A DNA stretch of 64,000 nt from Terrabacter sp040702505 (GTDB taxonomy: Bacteria; Actinomycetota; Actinomycetes; Actinomycetales; Dermatophilaceae), in NCBI RefSeq assembly GCF_040702505.1, contig NZ_JBFBLC010000006.1, positions 248,001 to 312,000 of the forward strand, given 5' to 3'. Below, one piece after another: positions 8,611-17,406 of the stretch. A model generated the notes under the pieces. The model saw only the letters and a list, made by a program, of their open reading frames with translations, ran no database searches and was not told the origin of the DNA. Position 1 is the stretch's first letter. Every line of letters begins with the position of its first letter. A program made the translations under genes and the position numbers.

Positions 8611-9804
8611 CCGTTTCGACGCTCCCCGCGACCACCCGACCTCGAGCGTGCGGCACGGGTTCTCGGGGGCGGGAACGTGTCTGCGTCGACGGGCGCCTCG
8701 CCGGCCGCGCGTGAGCGCTCGAAGCGGTCGGGAGGCTGGGTGCCGTCCCCACCCGGAGCGTCGTCCGGCGTGGCCGACGTGCTGGAGGTCCTCGACGGCT
8801 CCGACCCGTCCGATTCGCTCGAGCCCTCCGACCCTGACGACTGGTCCGACGAGTCTGCAGGCGAGAGCCGCGTGCAGCAGGGTGTCGGGCAGCTTCGGTC
8901 GGTCGTGCGCCGAGTGGCGCAGTCCGCGCCCGACGACGAGGTCTCCCTGCTCGACGCGGACCTGCGACGGGCCCGCCGGCCTGCACTGCTCACGGTGCCC
9001 GACGAGATCCGTTCCGGTCGACGTGGGGTCAGCAGTGCCGCCCTGGTGTCGCTGCTCGCCCTCGTGGTCGCCGTGGGGTGCGCCTTCCTGGTGCGCGTGC
9101 TGTGGGCCGAACGGTCGGCCGCCGCGGCGCAGACCGCGACGGGCGCTGCACCAACCGTCCAGGTCGTCGGCGGCACGGCGGCTGCGGCGAGAGTGCCAAC
9201 TGCTGCGGCGGGCGCGGCGGGGGCGACCGCGTCCCAGTCCGCGGCCTCTGCCGGCGATCCGCGGGGTGTGGCCGGCGCACCGGGCGCCCCTGTCGGATCG
9301 GGTGCCACGGTCGTCGGGGGTGGGGAGGGTCCTGTCGTGGTCCATGTCGTGGGGCAGGTGAACCGACCGGGCGTGGTCCAGCTGCGGCAGGGTGCGCGTG
9401 TGGCCGATGCCATCACGGCGGCTGGTGGCACCCTGCGCGGAGCGGACCTCTCAGCTCTCAATCTCGCCCGGCTGGTCCAGGACGGCGAGCAGATCCGGGT
9501 GCCGAGACCCGGAGAAGCGCCCGTGGCGGCCGCCGGCGTGCCCGCCGGCGGCGGCACCGGGTCGGGCGGTGCATCAGGACCCGGCGGAACCGCAGGAGCC
9601 CCGGGGTCATCCGCCCTGGTCAGCCTCAACTCTGCCGATGTCGCAGCCCTCGACACGCTCCCGGGGGTCGGCCCTGTCCTGGCGCAGCGGATCGTCGACT
9701 GGCGCACCGAGCACGGCCGGTTCACCTCGATCGACGAGCTCGGTGAGGTGAGCGGGATCGGCGACAAGATGCTGGCGCAGCTCAGGCCGAAGGTGACGCT
9801 GTGA
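8608..9804 (+). CDS. comEA: Competence-type DNA-binding protein ComEA
   Basis: A 398-residue membrane-anchored DNA receptor. A long charged cytoplasmic N-terminus (1-140) precedes a membrane helix (about 142-166), an Ala/Gly-rich linker, an SLBB domain (about 245-300, VHVVGQVNRPGVVQL) and a C-terminal helix-hairpin-helix pair (about 335-398: LNSADVAALDTLPGVGPVLA ... IDELGEVSGIGDKMLAQL) that binds double-stranded DNA outside the membrane. The N-terminal extension is far longer than in Bacillus ComEA, which is common in actinobacteria. Its stop overlaps the comEC start (GTGA). Function in transformation is inferred from family and neighbour. Confidence 0.92.
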   Translation: MPFRRSPRPPDLERAARVLGGGNVSASTGASPAARERSKRSGGWVPSPPGASSGVADVLEVLDGSDPSDSLEPSDPDDWSDESAGESRVQQGVGQLRSVVRRVAQSAPDDEVSLLDADLRRARRPALLTVPDEIRSGRRGVSSAALVSLLALVVAVGCAFLVRVLWAERSAAAAQTATGAAPTVQVVGGTAAAARVPTAAAGAAGATASQSAASAGDPRGVAGAPGAPVGSGATVVGGGEGPVVVHVVGQVNRPGVVQLRQGARVADAITAAGGTLRGADLSALNLARLVQDGEQIRVPRPGEAPVAAAGVPAGGGTGSGGASGPGGTAGAPGSSALVSLNSADVAALDTLPGVGPVLAQRIVDWRTEHGRFTSIDELGEVSGIGDKMLAQLRPKVTL

Positions 9805-12272
9805 CCCATCGGTCGGGCGAGGCGCCGGAACGAGAGCAGGCACCGCGAGGTCCCTCTCTCATCGTCCTGACCGGTCGGGAGACTCTCCGGAGGGTCCGGC
9901 CGCGGACGCCGCGGCGGCTGGACCTGCGGCTGCTGATTCCGGTCGTGCTCGCCTGGCCCGTCCTGGCCTTCGTCGGGCTGGTGGCTCCCATCGGCATGGT
10001 GGCGGGTGGCGCCTCCGTGGCGCTCGCGGCCGCAGTGCTCGCCGCGCGCCCTGACCGCCGCGCCGGGCTCGCCGGTGCGGACCGTCTGCGCGCGGTCGCG
10101 ACGGCGTGCGCCGTGCTGGCCCTGTTGCTCGGGGCTGCCGCGGGGCACCGCGCCGTCCGTGGAGCCGGGCCGGTGGCCGACCTGGGAACGCAGCGGGCCG
10201 TGGTCACGGTGCAGGCTGTCGTCGCCGCCGAGCCGCGACTGGTGCAAGGCGGTGGTCATGGCAGCGAGGACGACCCGAGCCCAGGGCGACGGGTGTCGGT
10301 CGTGCGGCTCGACGTGTCCCAGGTGGTCGCTCGTGGCCGCACCACCGCGGTGACGAGCCCCGTGCTGGTCATCGGACAGGGCCCGCAGTGGGCGGGCCTG
10401 CACTGGCGCGACGAGATCGAGGCGGTGGTGCGTCTGGCGCCTGCAGAACCGGGCGACGACGTCGTCGCCACCGCAACGCCCAAAGGGGATGTGCGCATCG
10501 TCGCTGCACCCGGTGCGGTGTTCGAAGCGGCCGATGCCGTCCGCTCCCGGCTCCGCGCCGCCACTGCCGGCCTGTGGCCCGACGCGAGCGGGCTGGTGCC
10601 GGCGCTGGTCGTCGGCGACACGTCGAGCACCCCTGCTGATCTCACGGCGGCGATGCTCCAGACGGGACTGAGCCACCTGAGCGCCGTCTCGGGCAGCAAC
10701 GTGACCTTCGTCCTCGCTGCCGTGATGTGGTTGTGCAGCCTCCTGGGGCTCTCCCGACGGTGGAGACCGGCCGTGGCGGCCGTGGCCCTGCTCGCCTTCG
10801 TGGTGCTGGCCCGCCCGGAGCCGAGCGTCGTCCGGGCTGCCGTGATGGGCCTCGTGGGCCTGCTCGCGCTGTCCACCTCGCGACGGCGAGCCGGCGTCCC
10901 GGCGCTCGCCGCCGCCATCGTGGTGCTGCTCGTGTGGGATCCCTGGCTCTCCAGGTCCTACGGCTTCGCGCTCTCGAGCGTCGCGACCCTGGGCCTGCTC
11001 GTCCTCGCGGCTCCCTGGGGGAGGGCCATCGCCCGCCGGCTTCCCCGACCGCTCAAGCCCTTCGGGCCGGTGCTGGCCATCCCGATCGCGGCGCAGGTGG
11101 TGTGTGCCCCGGTCGTCGTCCCCCTCCAGGGCAGCGTCTCGATCGTGGCGGTGCTCGCCAACCTCCTCGCCGCCCCGTTCGTGGCGCCCACGACCATCGT
11201 GGGCGTCGCCGTCGGGCTCGTGTCGGTGGTCTGGGTCACCGGGGCCAGCTGGCTCGCCTGGGGTGCGGCGCTCCCGGCCCAGGCCATCGCGGTCGTGGCG
11301 CGGTGGTGCGCCGCGCTCCCGCTGGGGAGCATCGACTGGGGTGACTCGGCGGCAGCCGCAGTCCTCCTCGCCGTGCTGACGGCCGCAGCTGTCCTCACCG
11401 CCCCGTGGGTCTGGCACCGGACCCGGCAACGGCCCACAGTGGCTGTCGCGGTCGTCGTGCTCGCCTCGGGTCTGGGCGCCCCGACGGCGGTGGTCGCTTG
11501 GCCCCCGCCCGGCTGGGCGCTCATCGCCTGTGACGTCGGGCAGGGCGACGGACTGGTCGCCGACAACGGCGCCGGGCACGTCGTCGTGGTCGACACCGGG
11601 CCGGACCCGGAGCCGATGCGGGCCTGCCTCGACCGGATCGGGGTCACGGCCGTGGACCTCCTCGTGCTCACGCACTACCACGCAGACCACGTCGGAGGGC
11701 TATCCGCGGTCCTTGAGCGCCCGGTCGCCGAGATCCGCGCCTCCCCGGTGCTCGAGCCGCCGGCCGAGGCCGCTCACGTGTCGAAGCTCGCGGCGGCTGC
11801 ACACGTCCCCCTCGGCGAGCTGAGGGCCGGCGAAGGGCTCACCGTAGGCGGCATCAGCGCGGACGTGTGGTGGCCGGCTCGCCGCATCGAGGCCGGCTCG
11901 GTGCCCAACAACGGGTCTGTCGTCATGACCATGCACATCCGGGGCCTGACCGTGCTGCTCGCCGGAGACATCGAGCGGGAGGCCGCCGGACAGGTGCTCC
12001 ACGAGACGCAGCTGGACCCGGGACGCTGGGGGAGCGTCGACGTGCTCAAGGTTGCCCACCACGGGTCGAGCAACCGCGACGACCGCCTGCTCGACCGCGT
12101 CGACGGGCGCCTTGCCCTCATCAGCGTCGGTCAGGACAACGACTACGGGCACCCCGCGCCGGCGACGATGAAGGCCTTGCACGACAGGGGATTCGAGGTG
12201 CACCGGACCGACCTCGAGGGCGACGTCGCCGTCGTGGCCGACAATGGCGACGTCCGGGCGGTCTCCAGGTGA
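9801..12272 (+). CDS. comEC: DNA internalization channel ComEC/Rec2
   Basis: An 823-residue protein with an N-terminal OB-like region, a central ComEC/Competence multi-helix membrane domain (LSHLSAVSGSNVTFVLAAV is the family signature) and a C-terminal metallo-beta-lactamase domain with the metal motif LTHYHADHVGG, preceded by DVGQGDG and VDTGPDPEP. It forms the pore through which single-stranded DNA enters, and the C-terminal domain may degrade the other strand. The GTG start overlaps the comEA stop, so the two are made together. Whether the strain is naturally transformable cannot be judged here; other pilus genes are outside the window. Confidence 0.94.
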   Translation: MTHRSGEAPEREQAPRGPSLIVLTGRETLRRVRPRTPRRLDLRLLIPVVLAWPVLAFVGLVAPIGMVAGGASVALAAAVLAARPDRRAGLAGADRLRAVATACAVLALLLGAAAGHRAVRGAGPVADLGTQRAVVTVQAVVAAEPRLVQGGGHGSEDDPSPGRRVSVVRLDVSQVVARGRTTAVTSPVLVIGQGPQWAGLHWRDEIEAVVRLAPAEPGDDVVATATPKGDVRIVAAPGAVFEAADAVRSRLRAATAGLWPDASGLVPALVVGDTSSTPADLTAAMLQTGLSHLSAVSGSNVTFVLAAVMWLCSLLGLSRRWRPAVAAVALLAFVVLARPEPSVVRAAVMGLVGLLALSTSRRRAGVPALAAAIVVLLVWDPWLSRSYGFALSSVATLGLLVLAAPWGRAIARRLPRPLKPFGPVLAIPIAAQVVCAPVVVPLQGSVSIVAVLANLLAAPFVAPTTIVGVAVGLVSVVWVTGASWLAWGAALPAQAIAVVARWCAALPLGSIDWGDSAAAAVLLAVLTAAAVLTAPWVWHRTRQRPTVAVAVVVLASGLGAPTAVVAWPPPGWALIACDVGQGDGLVADNGAGHVVVVDTGPDPEPMRACLDRIGVTAVDLLVLTHYHADHVGGLSAVLERPVAEIRASPVLEPPAEAAHVSKLAAAAHVPLGELRAGEGLTVGGISADVWWPARRIEAGSVPNNGSVVMTMHIRGLTVLLAGDIEREAAGQVLHETQLDPGRWGSVDVLKVAHHGSSNRDDRLLDRVDGRLALISVGQDNDYGHPAPATMKALHDRGFEVHRTDLEGDVAVVADNGDVRAVSR

Positions 12273-12330
12273 GCGGCGAGCGTGTCGCTGGACGGTTGCC
12301 CGGCTCGCGCCTTGGGAGATGGCCCTGCCG

Positions 12331-12882
12331 TCAGGCGGGGTTGGCCGGTTCGGACGGGTCCACCGGAGCGTCCTCGGGCCCGGCCGGCGCGCGCCGTACC
12401 ACGTCGTCGTCCCCGCCCTGTGGGCCGTCGCCATCAGGCACCTCGTCCTCGTGGCCGCTGCCGTCAGCGGCGAGCTGGAAGTCGGAGAAGTCGAAGCCGG
12501 GCGAGACGAGACAGCTGACCAGGGCGTCGGTGGCGACGGGCACGGTCCGCTGCCACACGCGCGCCGGCACGACGGCCTGGGCCACCTCGCCGCCCGACAG
12601 GTCGGGCCCGAGCCTCACCTGTGTCGTCTCGCCGGGGGCCGGACCGTCGCCGCCGAGCTCGAGCGTGACGGAGCCGTGGTGGGCGAGCCACACCTCGTCG
12701 GAGGACACCCGGTGCCACGCGGACGACTCACCGGCCGGCAGGAGGAAGAGGACGAGGGTGGCCGTCGCACGCTGCCGCCCGTCCGGGAGCGTGACCGTCT
12801 CGGGTGCCACCCACGTCTGGCGATACCACCCGCCCTCGGGATGGGGCTGCAGGTCCAGCAGGTCGGCGAGAGCGGGGCGCAT
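12331..12882 (-). CDS. Cupin protein of the DUF985 type
   Basis: A 183-residue protein whose first 140 residues match the DUF985 (cupin_5) pattern: LLDLQPHPEGGWYRQTW at the N-terminus, LFLLPAGESSAWHRVSSDEVW in the metal-binding strand, and SCLVSPGFDFSDFQ at the end of the barrel. The last 35 residues are an acidic, Pro-rich tail that looks disordered. The role of the family is unknown; some members resemble sugar epimerases. It converges on comEC and stands alone. The A-T pattern before the ATG (GATGAT, six bases, start) is a weak leaderless candidate. Confidence 0.82.
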   Translation of the reverse strand: MRPALADLLDLQPHPEGGWYRQTWVAPETVTLPDGRQRATATLVLFLLPAGESSAWHRVSSDEVWLAHHGSVTLELGGDGPAPGETTQVRLGPDLSGGEVAQAVVPARVWQRTVPVATDALVSCLVSPGFDFSDFQLAADGSGHEDEVPDGDGPQGGDDDVVRRAPAGPEDAPVDPSEPANPA

Positions 12883-12915
12883 GCGCCCATCATCGCCGAC
12901 GTGCTCGAAGCCTTT

Positions 12916-13800
12916 TCAGCCGCGCACGTGGCGGTCGGCCGGCTTCGGCGGCCACGGGAAGAACCCGCTCGTGCGCCGCACGTAGTCGGCGTAGGCGGGG
13001 CGGCGGTCGCCGATGTCCTTCTCGAGCAGCTTCTTGCCGGTGCCCGCATAGAGGTTCCACACCATGGCCGCGGGGGAGAGCACCGTCAGCACACCCGGCC
13101 AGGCGCTGGCGGCGACGAGGAAGAGACCGGTCCAGACGCACGCGTCGCCGAAGTAGTTCGGGTGCCGCGTGTACCTCCACAGCCCGGTGTCGAGCACTTG
13201 GCCCCGGTTGGATTCGTCACTCCGAAATCGCGCGAGCTGCAGGTCGCCGACCGCCTCGAAGAAGAGCCCGACGGCCCATACCGCGACACCGACCCACAGC
13301 ACCCACGCCAGGCCGCCGTCGACGAACATCGCGACCTGCACAGGCAGCGACACGAACCACATGATCAGACCCTGCGGCAGGTAGATGTGCAGCAGCGCGT
13401 ACCGGTCCGGGCCGCCGTCGGCGCGGGCGAGCATCGCCTCGTATCGCGGATCCTCGCCCTTGCCGCGGGACCGGCTCCAGATGTGCGTGGCCAGCCGCAG
13501 CCCCCACAGCGCCGTCAGCACGAGCGCGAGCCACCGGCGCAGCCCGTCGCCGTGTCCCGCGCTCGTGACGACCGCGACGACGGCAATCGCGACGAAGCCC
13601 AGTCCCCACGTCACGTCGATGACGGCATGCCGACCGGCGCGGAGCGCCACGACGAAGGTAACGGCGAGGACGACCACCACGGTGACGGCGGTCAGCCCCA
13701 GCGTGCGGCCGAAGCCGCCACCGTCGAACCCCGCTCCGGTCTGCGCGGTCTCGACCGCGGCAGCCGCGGCGAGGTGCGCGGGAAGGGACACGGAGGTCAC
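12916..13800 (-). CDS. DUF1295 membrane protein (steroid 5-alpha-reductase-like)
   Basis: A 294-residue protein with six or seven membrane segments. The C-terminal half carries the DUF1295/isoprenylcysteine-methyltransferase-like signature: LDTGLWRYTRHPNYFGDA, then NLYAGTGKKLLEKDIGDRRPAYADYVRRTSGFFPWPP. RHPNYFG binds the reductant or SAM in related enzymes. It starts with GTG, 4 bases after the stop of the cyclopropane-synthase-type gene, so the two form an operon. In actinobacteria this pair often occurs together and is thought to modify membrane fatty acids; the exact reaction here is unproven. Confidence 0.88.
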   Translation of the reverse strand: MTSVSLPAHLAAAAAVETAQTGAGFDGGGFGRTLGLTAVTVVVVLAVTFVVALRAGRHAVIDVTWGLGFVAIAVVAVVTSAGHGDGLRRWLALVLTALWGLRLATHIWSRSRGKGEDPRYEAMLARADGGPDRYALLHIYLPQGLIMWFVSLPVQVAMFVDGGLAWVLWVGVAVWAVGLFFEAVGDLQLARFRSDESNRGQVLDTGLWRYTRHPNYFGDACVWTGLFLVAASAWPGVLTVLSPAAMVWNLYAGTGKKLLEKDIGDRRPAYADYVRRTSGFFPWPPKPADRHVRG

Positions 13801-13804
13801 GCAG

Positions 13805-15133
13805 TCACCAGGCCCGTAAGGCCGGCATACCGCTGCGGCCGTCGGCCGTCGGCTTGACGGCGAGGATCTGGTCGACGCCCATACGGCCCTCCTCGAACGC
13901 GAGGGCGCCCCCGACGAGGTAGAGCCGCCAGACCCGGCCCACCTCCTCGCCGACCATGGCGACGACCTTGTCCCAGTTGGCCTCGAAGGTGTCGTACCAG
14001 GCGCCGACCGTCCACACGTAGTGCTCGCGCATCGCGTGGACGTCGCGCACCTCGAGGCCTGCCTGCTCGATGAGGTCCACGGTCTCGCCGACGGGGCGCA
14101 TATGCATGTCGGGCGCGATGAACGCCTCGATGAACGGGCCGCCGCCCGGCCGGGTCGTGCGCGACATCTGCTGGATCAGAGCCCGGCCGCCGGGCCGCAG
14201 GAGGCGGTGGATCTGGCCGGTGAACGTCGGGTAGTTCCGCTTGCCGACGTGCTCGCCCATCTCGATCGAGGAGATGGTGTCGAAGGGCCCGTCCGGCACC
14301 TCGCGGTAGTCCTGCAGGCGGATCTCGACCCGCCCCTCGAGGCCGCGTTCGCGGATCCGCTCGTCGATGAACGCCTTCTGCTCGCTGGAGATCGTGACGC
14401 CGACGACCTGGGCACCGTAGTGCTCGGCCGCGTGCAGCGACAGCGACCCCCAGCCGCAGCCGATGTCGAGGTGCCGGCCGCCGGGCTCGATGCCGAGCTT
14501 GCGGCAGACGAGGTCGAGCTTGTCGCGCTGCGCGTCCTCGACGGTGTAACCGGCCTCGCGGCTCGTCCAGTAGCCGCAGGAGTAGGCCATGTGCGGGTCG
14601 AGGATCAGCGAGTAGAAGTCGTTGGAGAGGTTGTAGTGGTGCTCGATGGCGCTGCGGTCGCGGCGCTTGGAGTGCAGCCGCCCGCGCAGCCGCGCCTGGG
14701 AGGCCGGCGGCTCGGGCGGGAGCCCGACGACCCCGAGGTCGAGGGCCGTCCGTATGCCGTCCGCAGCAGCCCCTGCGAGCGTTCGCGCCGAGGGGCGTCC
14801 TCCGCTCAGGCCACGGGCGCTGGCCCACACGCGGCGGAACCCGTCGAGCAGGTCGCCCTCGACGTCGAGCTCGCTGGTGACGTAGGCCTGGGCCAGGCCG
14901 AGCTCGCCGGGGTGCCGAACGAGACGGCGCAGGGCGTCCGGGTCCCGCAGCACCACGGTCGGCGCCTCCGCCGGCCCGGCGACGGACCCGTCCCAGGCCT
15001 TGAGCCGCACCGGCAGCCGGCCACCGAACAGGGGCTCCACAACCGCCGCGAGCCGGGGGGCGATGCCGGAGGGTGAGGACGTGATGGTGGGGGCGGCGGC
15101 GGGTGCCTCGGGGCGCTCGTCGGTCAGGGTCAT
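13805..15133 (-). CDS. Cyclopropane-fatty-acyl-phospholipid synthase family methyltransferase
   Basis: A 442-residue enzyme of the CFA/mycolic-acid methyltransferase family. It uses SAM to methylate double bonds of membrane phospholipid acyl chains. Visible are the N-terminal lipid-binding domain, SAM motif I (LDIGCGWGSLSLHAAEHYG), the HHYNLSNDFY and SCGYW stretches typical of CFA synthases, and SSIEMGEHVG carrying a catalytic-site Glu. The start (ATGACCCTGACC) was chosen over an upstream extension because the family begins here and a GAGAGG site precedes it. Products could be cyclopropane or 10-methyl branched chains; this cannot be settled from sequence. Confidence 0.9.
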   Translation of the reverse strand: MTLTDERPEAPAAAPTITSSPSGIAPRLAAVVEPLFGGRLPVRLKAWDGSVAGPAEAPTVVLRDPDALRRLVRHPGELGLAQAYVTSELDVEGDLLDGFRRVWASARGLSGGRPSARTLAGAAADGIRTALDLGVVGLPPEPPASQARLRGRLHSKRRDRSAIEHHYNLSNDFYSLILDPHMAYSCGYWTSREAGYTVEDAQRDKLDLVCRKLGIEPGGRHLDIGCGWGSLSLHAAEHYGAQVVGVTISSEQKAFIDERIRERGLEGRVEIRLQDYREVPDGPFDTISSIEMGEHVGKRNYPTFTGQIHRLLRPGGRALIQQMSRTTRPGGGPFIEAFIAPDMHMRPVGETVDLIEQAGLEVRDVHAMREHYVWTVGAWYDTFEANWDKVVAMVGEEVGRVWRLYLVGGALAFEEGRMGVDQILAVKPTADGRSGMPALRAW

Positions 15134-15215
15134 CTCGGTGGCCTCTCGTTCGGGGTCGACTCGGGATGGTTCGGTGCCCGACTCGTTTCGGATGGGTGCA
15201 CCGCGAGAGTGCCCT

Positions 15216-16739
15216 TCAGGGAGATACCCCGACAGCTGCCTCCCTCCGTCGGTCGCCGGCCGCGACCAGCCCGTCGTGTCCCAGCACGGCCGCCCCCACG
15301 CCGCCGAAGTACATGTGCGGACCCGGATAGGCATGGGAGGCAAGGCCGCTCGCCTCGACGGCCGCGGCGATCTCCTCCGACGGCTCGTGCTCGATCCGCG
15401 GGGTGCCGTCGTCGAGGAAGTGCACGTGCAGGCGGGGTGCGTCGATGGAGTGCTGCAGGTCCTCGCCGCGCAGCAGGCCCCTGCCGAGCACCTGCATCAG
15501 CGCCGTCGTGATCCGGTCGGCCCCGGGAGACCCGACCGCGAGAGCCCCGCCGGTCGCGCTGCGGCCGGTCGTCGGCGCCATGTTGGAGGCCAGCCGGGTG
15601 CCGGGTGGCACCGCGTGCAGCCCGAGCCGGTTGAGCTCCGGCTCGCCGAGGGCATTGTTGAGCAGGATGCCCGTCCCGGGGATCACCATGCCGGCGCCGT
15701 AGCCGGCGGACATCGTGATGGCACAGGCGTTCCCGTGCTCGTCGACGGCCGACACGTGCGCGGTCGAAGCCGAGGTGGGAAGCCCCGCCAGGCCGTGGCG
15801 CTCGACCGCCTCGAGCAGGGCGTGGCCGTCGGCGTCGAGGTCCGTGGAGCGGTCGTGGACCGAGAGGCGGTAGGCGAGCACCGTCCGCTGGATGTCGATG
15901 ACCTCGGCCCAGGTCCAGTGCTCGTGGCGGGCCAGCTGCCCGAGCATCGCCGCGAGCATGGGGCCGCCGACCGACGGAGGCGGGTTGAGGGCCACCTGGA
16001 AGGAGCCCAGCGTCCGCAGGACTGGCGTGCGCACCACCGCTTCGTATGCCGTGAGGTCGGCTTGGGTGACGAGGCCGCCGTGCGCGGCCATGCACTCCGC
16101 GAGGACCCGGCCCACCGCCCCGGTGGTGAACAGTGAGGCGCCTTGTGCGGCAAGCAGATCGAGGATGTCGGCGAGGTCCGGGTTGAGGGCCGTCTCGCCG
16201 GGTTCGAGCGGGCCGCCGTCGGCGCCGGTGACGAGCGCGTGGGCCTCGGGATCCTCGCCGAAGAGGGAGTCGCGCACGAGCCCGAGGTAGAGGGCGGCGG
16301 AGGCGCCCGTGCGGTAGCCCTCTCTGCAGGCACGGGCGGCGGGCTCCACGAGCCGGCCCCAGGGAAGGCTGCCGAAGCGGTCCCTGGCGAGCGAGAGTGC
16401 CTGCACCGCACCGGAGTTGGCGACGGAGCCGTGGCCGGCGCCGATGGTGATGCCGCCGCCGTAGTCGGTGCTGACCTGGCGCACGCCCCGGCCGAACGCG
16501 GCCGGGTCGAGACCGCGTCCGGGCATCTCGACGTTGCCGTCGACGACGACCGGGTCGCCACCGGCGGGCCAGATGCTGACGAAGGCGCCGCCCATGAGGC
16601 TGACGATCCCCGGCTCGGTGCTCATCGCGGTGACCGCGGCGGCCACCGCGGCGTCCACGGCGTTGCCGCCCTCGGCAGCGGCTTCGAGCCCGGCGGCCAG
16701 GGCGCTGGGCCCGGGGGCAGCGACGGCGACGCGAGTCAC
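15216..16739 (-). CDS. Gamma-glutamyltransferase family protein
   Basis: A 507-residue Ntn-hydrolase precursor. The catalytic Thr should be T326 in TSASTAHVSAVD, where autocleavage would give a large subunit (1-325) and a small one. The family pattern GNAVDAAVAAA near the N-terminus and NMAPT near the C-terminus agree. No signal peptide is visible, so it is probably cytoplasmic; that suggests the cephalosporin-acylase or 7-ACA-like side of the family, or amino-acid recycling rather than glutathione breakdown outside the cell. The GTG start overlaps the stop of the AhpD-like gene (GTGA), making a two-gene operon. Confidence 0.88.
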   Translation of the reverse strand: MTRVAVAAPGPSALAAGLEAAAEGGNAVDAAVAAAVTAMSTEPGIVSLMGGAFVSIWPAGGDPVVVDGNVEMPGRGLDPAAFGRGVRQVSTDYGGGITIGAGHGSVANSGAVQALSLARDRFGSLPWGRLVEPAARACREGYRTGASAALYLGLVRDSLFGEDPEAHALVTGADGGPLEPGETALNPDLADILDLLAAQGASLFTTGAVGRVLAECMAAHGGLVTQADLTAYEAVVRTPVLRTLGSFQVALNPPPSVGGPMLAAMLGQLARHEHWTWAEVIDIQRTVLAYRLSVHDRSTDLDADGHALLEAVERHGLAGLPTSASTAHVSAVDEHGNACAITMSAGYGAGMVIPGTGILLNNALGEPELNRLGLHAVPPGTRLASNMAPTTGRSATGGALAVGSPGADRITTALMQVLGRGLLRGEDLQHSIDAPRLHVHFLDDGTPRIEHEPSEEIAAAVEASGLASHAYPGPHMYFGGVGAAVLGHDGLVAAGDRRREAAVGVSP

Positions 16740-17317
16740 GAGTCGGCTCTGCCGCTCGCGTGGTACTCGGCGTTGGGCACGAAGCCGAGGGCCGTCGAGA
16801 CCCGGTTGGTGAGGTTGAACATGCCGACCACCTGGACGAGCTCGAGCACCTGGTGGTCGTCGAGCCCGACGGCGCGCAGCGGTTGAAGGTCGGCCTCGGT
16901 GACCTCGGCCGGGTGCAGCGTGAGCTTCTCGGCGTAGGAGGCCATCGCATACTCCCGCTCGGGCAGTCCCGCCTGGCGCCAGTTGGAGGCGACGAGGTCT
17001 GCCGTGACAGCCTCGCCGGTGTACTCACGGAGCGCGGCGCCGTGGCTGACCTCGCAGTACGTGCAGCGGTTGACGCTGCTGACCACGACGGCGAGCAGTT
17101 CGCGATCGGCGTTGCTCAGGTGTCCCTCCTTGTTGACGAGGAGGTTGAAGTAGCCCCACCAGGCGAGGAACTGCTCGCCGTTGAGGGCCTGTGCCCGGAA
17201 GACGTTGGGCACGAAGCCGAAGGCCTCCTGCGCCTTGTCCCACAGGCGGCTCACGCCCTCGGGGACGTCGTCGCGCCCGGGCACGGGCAGGTAGGAGATG
17301 CGGTCGCGGTCACCCAT
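16736..17317 (-). CDS. AhpD-like peroxidase-related protein (carboxymuconolactone decarboxylase fold)
   Basis: A 193-residue all-helical protein with the CxxC redox centre C85-T-Y-C88 followed by His92 (NRCTYCEVSHG), the arrangement of AhpD-type alkylhydroperoxidases; LLAVVVSSVNRC is the helix carrying it. The C-terminal GMFNLTNRVSTALGFVPN matches the 'uncharacterized peroxidase-related' subgroup. It probably reduces peroxides or a thiol partner. It is the first gene of an operon with gamma-glutamyltransferase, a link that hints at a thiol or glutamyl-amide substrate (inference). Its mRNA is predicted leaderless. Confidence 0.88.
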   Translation of the reverse strand: MGDRDRISYLPVPGRDDVPEGVSRLWDKAQEAFGFVPNVFRAQALNGEQFLAWWGYFNLLVNKEGHLSNADRELLAVVVSSVNRCTYCEVSHGAALREYTGEAVTADLVASNWRQAGLPEREYAMASYAEKLTLHPAEVTEADLQPLRAVGLDDHQVLELVQVVGMFNLTNRVSTALGFVPNAEYHASGRADS

Positions 17318-17329
17318 GGGCCCACCGTA
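17315..17329 (-). promoter_or_regulatory. Predicted leaderless promoter of the AhpD-like gene
   Basis: On the minus strand TACGGT (17329-17324) is followed by six bases and the ATG. The hexamer is the tail of GGCATACGGT, so the recurrent octamer supplies the -10 element. No Shine-Dalgarno sequence is present. Confidence 0.6.
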
Positions 17330-17406
17330 TGCCGGGTGGTGCCGGCGCGCTCGCGCGTGACGCGGCGGGTCGACCCCGCGACGTGGTCGAGCCGTCCGGC
17401 CCGGTG

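Noticed and set aside
8595..11690. 1031-codon minus-strand frame opposite comEA and comEC
   Set aside because: Low-complexity His/Arg/Asp-rich translation with no domain; both plus-strand genes have clear motifs.
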